Positions 42,629 through 49,739 of a stretch of DNA of 64,000 nt are shown piece after piece (position 1 is the stretch's first letter; each line of letters starts with the position of its first letter). Made by a program: the position numbers and the translations under genes. The notes below the pieces were generated by a model. It ran no database searches and was not told the DNA's origin. It saw nothing but the letters and a program-made list of their open reading frames with translations. The stretch is from the NCBI GenBank assembly GCA_038237225.1, contig JBBRYX010000001.1:310001-374000 (forward strand). Direction: 5' to 3'. Source of the stretch: DASVUC01 sp038237225. GTDB lineage: Bacteria > Planctomycetota > Phycisphaerae > Tepidisphaerales > Tepidisphaeraceae.

Positions 42629-43366
42629 ATGGGAAGTTCGACGGCACGAGTGGCGTTGGTGACGGGCGGGGCGAAGCGGGTGGGGCGAGCGATTGTGGAG
42701 GCGCTTGCGGGGAGGGGTTTTGATGTTGCGTTTACGTTTTTATCCAGCGCGGATGAGGCGAACGAGTTGGTCAAGCGGGTGGAGGGTGCGGGCCGGCGGG
42801 TGATCGCGATCAAGGCGGATCTGACGCGGCCGACGGATGCGGTGGCGGAGGTGCAGAAAGCGTTTGAGAATCAGTTTGCGCGACTGGATGTGTTGGTGAA
42901 CAGCGCTTCGCAGTATGCGCCGGCGCGCCTGCGCGATACGGATGTCGAGCTTTCGCGGAAGTTGATGGCGATCCATTTTGAGAGCCCCCTGCTGCTGTGC
43001 AAGGCTTTTGAGCCGATGCTTCGGTCGTCGCGCGGGCATGTGGTGAACATGTGCGATTTGCTCGCGGAAAGGCCTTGGCCGGAGTATCTGGCGTATTGTG
43101 CGAGCAAGGCAGCGCTGGTGAATTTGACGTTGGGGCTGGCGCGCGAGCTGGCGCCGGAGGTGACGGTGAATGGGATAGCGCCGGGCGTGGTGGAGTGGCC
43201 GCCGGGGTATCCGGAGGAACAGAAGGAGAAGTATCTGAAGCGGGTGCCGCTTAGGCGCGCCGGAACGGGGGAGGATGTGGCGAAGCTGGTGCATTTTCTG
43301 GTGACGGAGGGGAGCTACATCACGGGGCAGATCATTCGGCTGGATGGGGGGAGGTCGGTGGCGTGA
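42629..43366 (+). CDS. SDR oxidoreductase, pteridine-reductase-like
   Basis: A 245-residue SDR whose cofactor motif is TGGAKRVG, the TGX3RXG form typical of pteridine reductase (PTR1) and FolM rather than the usual TGX3GXG. NSASQY, the Ser replaced by Cys in HVVNMCDLL, and YCASK follow. PTR1/FolM enzymes reduce dihydrobiopterin, dihydrofolate or dihydromonapterin with NADPH. A pterin role agrees with folE 6 kb away but is not proven. The Met-Cys at the usual catalytic Ser is a deviation that PTR1-type enzymes also tolerate. Confidence 0.8.
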   Translation: MGSSTARVALVTGGAKRVGRAIVEALAGRGFDVAFTFLSSADEANELVKRVEGAGRRVIAIKADLTRPTDAVAEVQKAFENQFARLDVLVNSASQYAPARLRDTDVELSRKLMAIHFESPLLLCKAFEPMLRSSRGHVVNMCDLLAERPWPEYLAYCASKAALVNLTLGLARELAPEVTVNGIAPGVVEWPPGYPEEQKEKYLKRVPLRRAGTGEDVAKLVHFLVTEGSYITGQIIRLDGGRSVA

Positions 43367-43383
43367 GAGGTGAGACGGGAGAC

Positions 43384-43432
43384 GTAAAACGTAAAACGTG
43401 ACGCAGATTCGGTCACGTTTCACGTTTCATGT
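43384..43432. repeat. Hairpin with ACGTAAAACGTGAC arms
   Basis: GTAAAACGTAAAACGTGAC and GTCACGTTTCACGTTTCAT pair with few mismatches around a 9-base loop, just after the SDR gene. Confidence 0.6.
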
Positions 43433-43462
43433 TTCACCGGTTGATCATTATCCTATGCGCCT

Positions 43463-43945
43463 ATGAGTTGGGAAGCATTTCGACTGACGAGCAGGTCTCC
43501 TGCGGAGTTGTACGATGTTTTGGGGCCGGAGGGGGTGGATCATTTGATGCGGCAGTTTCTGACGGCGTGTTGGAATGCGCTGCCTGCGGGGACGCGCACG
43601 ATGGATGCGTGGCGGAAGCTGGTGCAACAGATCTTCGATCGCAATATGCGGGTTTGGGGGCGGATCAAGAAGGCGAATCCGGTGCAGTTTTTTGAGGATT
43701 TGAGACCGGAGCCGGCGGATGGGCATTTGCGGCAGGCGATGGTTTTGTCGTGGATGATGTTGCCGCGCGCGGGGGGGAGGACTTTCGCGGATACGAAGAA
43801 GATTATTGCGCGGATTTATGAGAGGAATCTGGCTTCCTGGGAGGAGGATCATGGGATGTTTACGGGGAGTCATGCGAAGAAGCGAAAGAAGCCACCGCAG
43901 CGGCGAAAAAAAGTCGTCGTGAAGAAGAAGGCCAAGAAAAAGTAG
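43463..43945 (+). CDS. Hypothetical protein with Lys/Arg-rich tail
   Basis: A 160-residue protein. The first 130 residues are helical with conserved-looking GVDHLMRQFLTACWNALP and MVLSWMMLPRAGGRT. The last 30 are almost all Lys and Arg with single Pro and Val, similar to histone H1-like or nucleoid-binding tails. It could bind nucleic acid. I do not recognise the main domain. Confidence 0.6.
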   Translation: MSWEAFRLTSRSPAELYDVLGPEGVDHLMRQFLTACWNALPAGTRTMDAWRKLVQQIFDRNMRVWGRIKKANPVQFFEDLRPEPADGHLRQAMVLSWMMLPRAGGRTFADTKKIIARIYERNLASWEEDHGMFTGSHAKKRKKPPQRRKKVVVKKKAKKK

Positions 43946-44009
43946 TGGCGACGGCAGCATCGCGGTCGACGCGCAGCGTCGAGAACGTTGGTCGAAAGAA
44001 TCGGGGCTG

Positions 44010-44042
44010 CGCCGCGACCGCAACGCAGGCGTCGCCGCTACA
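44010..44042 (-). repeat. TAGCGGCGACGCCTGCG repeat copy
   Basis: The minus strand reads TTTGTAGCGGCGACGCCTGCG, another copy of the TAGGGGCGAC palindromic repeat at the 3' end of the DUF4432 gene. Confidence 0.65.
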
Positions 44043-45081
44043 AAGTTGTGAGCTCCGTGATAAGATCGCCGGTGAGGATCTCGATGGCGTAGCGATACGT
44101 TTTAGACTCTCCGGGGGCGAGGGTGTCCATCAGGGCGCGGGCGCGGTCTTTGTCTCGGCCGTCGACGGTGCCGTTCATGGGTTCGAGGGCGGCGACGTAT
44201 TCGTGGCGGGCGGGGTTTTGCCAGTTTCCGCAGCGGGGGAATTCTTTGGTATTGTAGCGAATGGCGAGGGCGAGGTTGAGCTTGTGGTTGACGATGCCGA
44301 CGGTGGCTTGGCCATCGTCATCGGCGCGGGGATAGAGGTAGGCGACGATTTCGGGAACGTTGTCGGCGGGTGGTTGCATCTTCTTTGATCGTACTGAATC
44401 CGCGAACCCGGCAATGGATGCGGGATCGTTCCGGGGTTCGATTTTCTCGGCGGCGTAGCAGAACTCGGCACCTTCATCGAGCAGCGGGTAGCCGAAGTTG
44501 ATGTGGAGAAGCCAGGCGTGGGGCGCGGGGGCGTTACCGGCGTTGTAGAATTGGTCGGTGAATTCGATGCTGTTTTGGCCGAGGCGGGAGACGATGGTTC
44601 GGCGGAGTTCGAGGTTGTGACCGAAGAGCCGGCCGTATCGGACGATGCCGGTGATGGTCATGGCGGTGCGATTGCGGCGGAGGTCTGCCTGGAGAACCTG
44701 TTCGAGTGCGGCGGGCGTGTTGGAGTGCGGGCCGTGGAGACCGAGTGCTTCGCCGGCGTCGGTGACGGGCGGGCCGATGTGGGTGGGGCCGCAACTTGTG
44801 AGGAGGCCACCGGGGAAGTTTTTGAGCCAGTCGATGCCGTTGTCGAGTGCGCGATTGGGCGGGGTGGCGCCTTTGTGGGTGAGAAAGGTGAGGGAGTGCT
44901 GGTTGAAGAAGGCATGGTCGATGTCGAGGCCGCGATCGACGAGAACGCGGTAGCGCAGGCCGGCGCCGGTGTTGACGCAGAGGGCTCGGACGCCGCGTCC
45001 GTCGCCGTCGTCGATGACGTAGGACTCGATGCCGCCGAGTTGAGAGGGGTTGAGGTACTTGTTGGGATCGGGGGTGGCCAT
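44038..45081 (-). CDS. DUF4432 aldose-1-epimerase-like protein
   Basis: A galactose-mutarotase-fold protein of 347 residues from the ATG at 45081. DUF4432 features are the early GLDIDHAFFNQHSL, LKNFPGGLLTSCGPTHIG, LHGPHSNTPA and HAWLLHINFGYPLL, carrying the conserved His residues and acidic residue of the mutarotase site. It probably binds a sugar or sugar phosphate. TACTAT is 6 bp before this ATG, which suggests leaderless transcription. An in-frame ATG at 45150 would add 23 residues and cannot be excluded. Confidence 0.82.
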   Translation of the reverse strand: MATPDPNKYLNPSQLGGIESYVIDDGDGRGVRALCVNTGAGLRYRVLVDRGLDIDHAFFNQHSLTFLTHKGATPPNRALDNGIDWLKNFPGGLLTSCGPTHIGPPVTDAGEALGLHGPHSNTPAALEQVLQADLRRNRTAMTITGIVRYGRLFGHNLELRRTIVSRLGQNSIEFTDQFYNAGNAPAPHAWLLHINFGYPLLDEGAEFCYAAEKIEPRNDPASIAGFADSVRSKKMQPPADNVPEIVAYLYPRADDDGQATVGIVNHKLNLALAIRYNTKEFPRCGNWQNPARHEYVAALEPMNGTVDGRDKDRARALMDTLAPGESKTYRYAIEILTGDLITELTTL

Positions 45082-45181
45082 GGTAGGATAGTAACCGTTG
45101 AGAGAGTGATGCGGAGGTGAGCGCACCGTTGGATCATTTGCTTCGCTCATCGCGGCTCAACTTCATTGAGGAGAACCTGAA

Positions 45182-45415
45182 GTGCCAATTTACGAATACG
45201 TGTGCGAGAAATGTGAGAAGAAGTTTGAGCACCTGCACCGTTCGATGAACGAATCGGGAAAGGTGGAATGTCCTTCGTGCGGATCAGTGAAGACGGCGCG
45301 GGCGCTGAGCGTGTTTGCGGTGGGCGGGGAGGGACCGAAGCGAAGCTCGGCGACTGCGGCGGGGGCGGGATGTGGGCGATGTGGTGGGCCGGGGCCTTGT
45401 GCGAGCGGGATGTGA
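45182..45415 (+). CDS. FmdB-type zinc-ribbon protein
   Basis: A 77-residue FmdB/CxxC_CXXC_SSSS-family regulator: MPIYEYVCEKCEKKFEHLH then VECPSCGSVKTARALSVF. The two CxxC pairs form a zinc ribbon. A Gly/Cys tail (CGRCGGPGPC) adds more cysteines. FmdB-like proteins were linked to formamidase regulation, but most copies are of unknown role. The start is GTG at 45182 with GAGGAG eight bases upstream. Confidence 0.85.
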   Translation: MPIYEYVCEKCEKKFEHLHRSMNESGKVECPSCGSVKTARALSVFAVGGEGPKRSSATAAGAGCGRCGGPGPCASGM

Positions 45416-45463
45416 TGGCGCGACGGTGGCATGTCACCAATCAGCCGGACGATAGGGCTTCGA

Positions 45464-45889
45464 TTACTCCGGGAGCCTGAGGCACATCAGATTCTGCGGC
45501 TTATCGAGCGGTTTGAACCCGGCGGCGGCGTAGACGGGATGCGCATCGCGCGTGCCGAGCATCCATTTGTTCAGCGTGCGGTAATCGGGGTGCTCGACGG
45601 CAAAGCGGACCATCGCGGTGGCGATTCCCTTTTTGCGGTGCGCTTCATCGACAAAGACATCGGCGAGCCAGGCGAAGGTTGTTTTGTCGGAGACGGCGCG
45701 GAGGTAGCCGACCTGCAGATCGTCGAGATAAGCGCCGACGACCATGGAGGAGTTTGTGGCGGCGCGCTCGACCTTGGATTGTGAGACGCCGGCGTTCCAG
45801 TAGGTGGTGGCGAGCCAGGCGGTGACGCGGGGGAAGTCGATGCGATTGAGGGCGTCGGAGATTTTGTAGGGGCCGAGGGAATTGGTCAT
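45464..45889 (-). CDS. GNAT-family N-acetyltransferase
   Basis: A 141-residue GNAT protein. The acetyl-CoA-binding motif A is VFVDEAHRKKGIATAMVRFA (R/Q-x2-GxA), preceded by VGYLRAVSD and followed by LGTRDAHPVYAAAGF. Its pattern resembles the 'AAC(3)-I-like/YjgM' small acetyltransferases. The acceptor is unknown. The start at 45889 is chosen by alignment, with an in-frame ATG at 45919. Confidence 0.85.
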   Translation of the reverse strand: MTNSLGPYKISDALNRIDFPRVTAWLATTYWNAGVSQSKVERAATNSSMVVGAYLDDLQVGYLRAVSDKTTFAWLADVFVDEAHRKKGIATAMVRFAVEHPDYRTLNKWMLGTRDAHPVYAAAGFKPLDKPQNLMCLRLPE

Positions 45890-46006
45890 GAGTGTTTGGA
45901 TCTTTTCAACTGGGATCACAATTGTGAACGCGCTACGCTCACCCCAACGCTCTCCGACTCGACAAAGCTCGTCGCAGGCCGGAGTACCGGGCGAGGGGGT
46001 AAGAGG

Positions 46007-46033
46007 GCGACAGAAGTGTCGCCCCTACGGGGA
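46007..46033 (-). repeat. TAGGGGCGAC repeat copy
   Basis: The minus strand reads CCGTAGGGGCGACACTTCTG then TCGCCC. Confidence 0.7.
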
Positions 46034-46050
46034 TGCTGGGCGAGGGGGTA

Positions 46051-46153
46051 ATACGGATTCTGTTTAATTCTCGCGCCTGATTCCCATTCGAAATCCGCGC
46101 CCCGCAAGCGGGGCCGCTCACCAAAGGCGCAGGAATTGAGTGAAAGCCGTATA
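46051..46153. mobile_element. MITE-like element, family B (copy 3)
   Basis: ATACGGATTCTGTTTAATTC on the left and AGGAATTGAGTGAAAGCCGTAT on the right. The right end includes the outer CCGTAT that completes the terminal inverted repeat, so this copy and copy 4 are the full-length ones. Confidence 0.85.
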
Positions 46154-46187
46154 AGAGCGCGTTACAGCGTTGGGGTACAATAGCGGG

Positions 46188-46376
46188 ATGGTTCGGATTC
46201 GTGAAATCAATGACCCGGAATTGAAGCGGCAGATTGTGGAGGCGCTGGCGGAGCGGCGCGGGATGTCGCCGGCGGCGATTCCGGAGTGGTACGAGCTGGA
46301 TGATGCGGATTTTGTGGATCTGCTGAACGATCTCAAGCCGCCGAGCGATCTCGATCGGGATGATTGGCGCGAGTAG
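46188..46376 (+). CDS. Small acidic hypothetical protein
   Basis: A 62-residue protein (MVRIREINDPELKRQIVEAL start) with an acidic C-terminal half. TACAAT at 46176-46181 lies 6 bp before this ATG and there is no Shine-Dalgarno, so it may be transcribed from its own start codon. It overlaps the 3' end of the convergent aminotransferase gene by 44 bp. No family is recognised. Confidence 0.6.
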   Translation: MVRIREINDPELKRQIVEALAERRGMSPAAIPEWYELDDADFVDLLNDLKPPSDLDRDDWRE

Positions 46377-47238
46377 CGGGCTGTTCACGCGCGGTCTCGG
46401 CTTGGACTCGGTCGCGGAAGGCGCGGTGGAGCTTAAGGGTCGTGGGGCCGCAGCAACCTCCGCCGATTTGCGTTGGACCCCAGCGGGAAACCCAGGCGAT
46501 TTCGCGAGTGGTGCTGGTGATGAAGAGCTCATCAGCCGTGCGGGCTTCTTGCTCAGTGAGGGGGCGCTCGTCGATGGGGATACCGAGTTCATGGGCGCAG
46601 TCGAAGACGACGAGACGGCTGATACCGGGGAGAACTTTTGAGCCGATGGGGTGGGTGACCAGCTTGTTGTTGATGACTGCAAAGAGGTTGCTGGTGGAGC
46701 ACTCGCTGACGGTCTCGCCGTCGACGAAGACGGCTTCATCGCAGCCGGCATCGAGGGCTTCATTCTTGGCAAGGACGTTGGCGGTCAGACCGATACATTT
46801 GATCCAGCAGCGCTTCCAGCGCTCGTCAGGGACCGGGTGCAGCTTGATGTCTTCACCTTCACCGGCAACGGGCGGGGGTGGAAGCGGCACGCTGTAGAAG
46901 AGCAGGTTGGGCTGGGGTCGCTCGGGGAACTTGTGATTACGCGGCGCGACGCCGCGGGTGAGTTGGAGATAGAGATAAGCATCGCGCAGGCACGTGGCGG
47001 TGATGAAGGTCTTAATCTCGGTCGCAAGCTGCCGGCGCGCGAGGGGAAGCTCAAGTTTGATTCCCGCGGCGGATCGCTCGAGCCGGTGGAGATGTTCATC
47101 GAGCGTGAAGGGGTTGTTGTTGTAGATTCGGACGACTTCGTAGACGCCGTCGGCAAACTGGTAGCCGCGGTCTTCGATGTCGAAATGAGCCTCGTGGCGC
47201 GGCACGATCCGGCCATTGATCCAGACGCTGTCCTTCAT
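46333..47238 (-). CDS. Class-IV aminotransferase (D-amino-acid transaminase-like)
   Basis: A 301-residue PLP aminotransferase of fold type IV. MKDSVWINGRIVPRHEAHFD then RGYQFADGVYEVVR is the D-alanine transaminase/BCAT opening, WIKCIGLTANVLAKNEAL carries the PLP lysine, and SECSTSNLFAV and TSTTREI bind the phosphate. It resembles D-Ala transaminase more than ilvE, but specificity is unsure. The start at 47238 has GGAGG eight bases upstream. The C-terminal 20 residues are Arg-rich and overlap the convergent small gene. Confidence 0.87.
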   Translation of the reverse strand: MKDSVWINGRIVPRHEAHFDIEDRGYQFADGVYEVVRIYNNNPFTLDEHLHRLERSAAGIKLELPLARRQLATEIKTFITATCLRDAYLYLQLTRGVAPRNHKFPERPQPNLLFYSVPLPPPPVAGEGEDIKLHPVPDERWKRCWIKCIGLTANVLAKNEALDAGCDEAVFVDGETVSECSTSNLFAVINNKLVTHPIGSKVLPGISRLVVFDCAHELGIPIDERPLTEQEARTADELFITSTTREIAWVSRWGPTQIGGGCCGPTTLKLHRAFRDRVQAETAREQPATRANHPDRDRSAA

Positions 47239-47433
47239 GACAAAACCTCCGCCCATCCTTGGGCTGTTCATGAGGATACCCATAAAAGATTGATCGTCGA
47301 GGTTGCGGGCGCGGCTTGAGCGAGAGAATTTTCGTGGCAAGGGCGACTGAGAGGGAAGAGGGGATAGAAAGTGGGGGTTATTTCAGTACAGTGGGGTCCC
47401 ATAGCAATTCTCAGCGGGAAGCGAACGGAAAGA

Positions 47434-48012
47434 ATGAGTGAACAGGCGAATCAACAGGGTGAAGGGGGCGCGAAGCCGGAACCGGGGCATTTTTCGGCAC
47501 GGGTGCCGGAGAAGGTGGCGCGCGGGGTTTATTCGAGCGGGCAGGTGGTGATTGAGACGCCGAAGGAGATCCTGATGGATTTCCTGATGGGGATTACGAG
47601 GCCGTTTTCGGTGGTGGCGCGGGTGGTGGTGGTGCCGCAGACCCTGGTTGAGTTTATCGCGGCTCTGGAGCAGAACCTGGAGACGTATACGAGGCAATAT
47701 GGCGAGCCCAAGGCGCCTCCCGCGCCGCCGAACGAGCGGAAGCCGACGCTGGAAGAGATTTACGAGCATTACAAGTTGCCGGAGGAAATGATGTCGGGGA
47801 CGTATGCCCACGCGGTTTTGATCGGGCATACTGGGACGGAGTTTGTGTTCGATTTTCTGACGAACTTCTATCCGACGCCGGCTGTTGGCGCCCGGGTGTA
47901 TGTACCGGCGGGGTTCGCGCCGCGGTTTCTGGGCTCGCTGAAGACTTCACTTCAAAGGTATCAGCAGCGATTCGGTAAGAAGGATGAGCCCGGGATGCCG
48001 GGGGGCATGTAA
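47434..48012 (+). CDS. Tandem DUF3467 protein
   Basis: A 192-residue protein holding two related units of about 65 residues. Unit 1 is YSSGQVVIETPKEILMDFLM ... VVVVPQTLVEFIAALEQNLETY; unit 2 is AHAVLIGHTGTEFVFDFLTN ... VYVPAGFAPRFLGSLKTSLQRY. Each has the 'N..f..s..EF..DF......AR....P.....f...L..nl..y' pattern of DUF3467. Single-unit DUF3467 proteins are widespread; the role is unknown. A family B MITE begins at its stop codon. Confidence 0.8.
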   Translation: MSEQANQQGEGGAKPEPGHFSARVPEKVARGVYSSGQVVIETPKEILMDFLMGITRPFSVVARVVVVPQTLVEFIAALEQNLETYTRQYGEPKAPPAPPNERKPTLEEIYEHYKLPEEMMSGTYAHAVLIGHTGTEFVFDFLTNFYPTPAVGARVYVPAGFAPRFLGSLKTSLQRYQQRFGKKDEPGMPGGM

Positions 48013-48115
48013 TACGGATTTGGTTTAATTCTCGGGGCTGATTCCCGTTCGAGAGCCGCGCCCCGCAAGCGGGGGCCGCTAACCACAGGCGCGGGAATTA
48101 AGTAGGATCCGTATA
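48012..48115. mobile_element. MITE-like element, family B (copy 4, full length)
   Basis: ATACGGATTTGGTTTAATTC at the left and GGGAATTAAGTAGGATCCGTAT at the right. The outer 27-28 bp pair as imperfect terminal inverted repeats (TATACGGAT ... TAATTC ... GCGCCT). The centre has GCCCCGCAAGCGGGGGC. Confidence 0.85.
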
Positions 48116-48120
48116 AGCGT

Positions 48121-48924
48121 TTATTTCTGCGAGGTTTTCATCGCGGCAATGAACCTGCGAATGGCGGCGGTGACTTGCTGGGGCTGTTCCATCGGCGACA
48201 TGTGGCCGGAGCCGGTGATGATTTCCAAGACCGATTGGGGGATGTGCTGTTGCATTTTTTCAGCGACAGGTGGCGGCGTGATGGCGTCCTGATCGCCTAC
48301 AACGATGAGCGTGGGGATGGCGATTGATGCGAGGAACGCCGAGTAATCGTCCCGATCGCGCATTGCGGCGAGGGCATGCTGAATCGTTAGCGGTGGGCAG
48401 GATTCCATGATCGATTGCAACTGCCTGGCAACGGCCGGCCGGGCGTGGGCTTCATCGGGGGCGAGCATCCTGGGCATCATCTGATCGGCGACGGCTCGAG
48501 AGCCGGACTCTCGGGCAAGCTGGATCATGTTGTCGCGCCCCTGGCGACCTTCGGGCGAGTCGCCTTCGGCGCGGGTGTCGATGAGCATCAGGGCGCGGAG
48601 GTCGGTGGGATATTTTTTTGCGTACGCGAGCGTGACGTAGCCGCCCATGGAGAGGCCACCGAGAACGCAGGGGAGGACGTTGAGTTCCTTGAGCAGCGCG
48701 TGGACATCGTCGGCAAGCGACTCGATGGTGAAGGAACCAGCGTGGAAGGATTGGCCGAAGCCCCGCAGATCGGGAGTGATGATGCGGGAATTGTCGGAGA
48801 GGGCGTTGCGCTGCTCGATCCAGATTCGGCAATCGAGGGGAAAGCCATGAAGGAGGACGATCGGGGTGCCGGCGCCCGCTTCGTCATAGTGGAGCGCGGC
48901 GCCGTTGATCGTGCGTTTGGGCAT
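48121..48924 (-). CDS. Alpha/beta-hydrolase
   Basis: A 267-residue alpha/beta hydrolase with VLLHGFPLDCRIW (oxyanion), nucleophile Ser in GGLSMGGYV, Asp in VVGDQDAITPP and His in GSGHMSPMEQP. It resembles 3-oxoadipate enol-lactonase and small esterases; the substrate is unknown. GGAAGGA precedes the ATG. It is divergent from trpF with 75 bp between the starts. Confidence 0.85.
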   Translation of the reverse strand: MPKRTINGAALHYDEAGAGTPIVLLHGFPLDCRIWIEQRNALSDNSRIITPDLRGFGQSFHAGSFTIESLADDVHALLKELNVLPCVLGGLSMGGYVTLAYAKKYPTDLRALMLIDTRAEGDSPEGRQGRDNMIQLARESGSRAVADQMMPRMLAPDEAHARPAVARQLQSIMESCPPLTIQHALAAMRDRDDYSAFLASIAIPTLIVVGDQDAITPPPVAEKMQQHIPQSVLEIITGSGHMSPMEQPQQVTAAIRRFIAAMKTSQK

Positions 48925-48999
48925 GTGAGGTCCTTCCGTGGCTATGATGTTAATGGCGAACTGGTGGGATGGGTACGGGCAACTCGTCGCGAGGCTGAC

Positions 49000-49644
49000 A
49001 TGGTTCGAATCAAGATCTGCTGCATTGCGAGTGAGGAAGAGTCGGCGCTTGCGGTGAAGTACGGCGCATCCTGCCTTGGTCTTGTGTCGGCAATGCCGAG
49101 CGGACCGGGGCCGATTTCTGATGAGCGGATCGCGGAGATTCGCAAAACGATTCCGCCGGGGGTTGCGTCATATTTATTGACATGCCGGCAGGATTCGCGG
49201 GGGATCGTGGAGCAATTGCGATTTACGGGTTGTAACACCGTGCAGATTTGTGATCGATTGGAGCGCGGCACGTACGAGGAGATTCGCGAGGCGCTGCCGG
49301 GCGTGTCGATCGTGCAGGTGATTCATGTAACGGGAGAGGAGAGCGTGGGCGAAGCGGTGGAGGCTGGGCGCAAGGTGGATGCGGTGCTGTTGGATTCGGG
49401 GAAGCCGAAGCTGGCGGTGAAAGAATTGGGCGGGACGGGTCGGGTGCATGATTGGGAATTGAGCCGGCGGATCCGGGATGCGGTGAGGGTTCCAGTGTAT
49501 CTGGCGGGCGGGCTGAATGCGGCAAATGTTGCGGAGGCGATTGAGCGGGTGAATCCGTTCGGGGTGGATCTGTGCTCGGGTGTGAGGACTGCGGGAAAGC
49601 TTGATGAGAAAAAATTAGCTGCATTCTGCCGAGTATTTTCGTAG
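49000..49644 (+). CDS. trpF: Phosphoribosylanthranilate isomerase
   Basis: A 214-residue PRAI for tryptophan synthesis. The N-terminal RIKICCIA carries the catalytic Cys (family KICG), LLDSGKPKLAVKELGGTGRVHDW carries the catalytic Asp and the GGTG loop, and VYLAGGLNAANV and GVDLCSGV form the phosphate site. The second Cys in ICCI replaces the usual Gly. It stands alone rather than in a trp operon, as in many planctomycetes. The ATG at 49000 matches the family start. Confidence 0.93.
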   Translation: MVRIKICCIASEEESALAVKYGASCLGLVSAMPSGPGPISDERIAEIRKTIPPGVASYLLTCRQDSRGIVEQLRFTGCNTVQICDRLERGTYEEIREALPGVSIVQVIHVTGEESVGEAVEAGRKVDAVLLDSGKPKLAVKELGGTGRVHDWELSRRIRDAVRVPVYLAGGLNAANVAEAIERVNPFGVDLCSGVRTAGKLDEKKLAAFCRVFS

Positions 49645-49667
49645 GGGCGACGCCTGCGTCGCGGCGT
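49641..49667 (+). repeat. TAGGGGCGACGCCTGCGTCGC repeat copy
   Basis: CGTAGGGGCGACGCCTGCGT then CGCGG, a consensus copy just after the stop codon of trpF. Confidence 0.75.
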
Positions 49668-49739
49668 TTATTGAACCCTGTGAGGTAGCGCCTACAATCG
49701 ACCTCGCGTCATGGACGGCGCAAGGGCTTTTCGGTTGCG

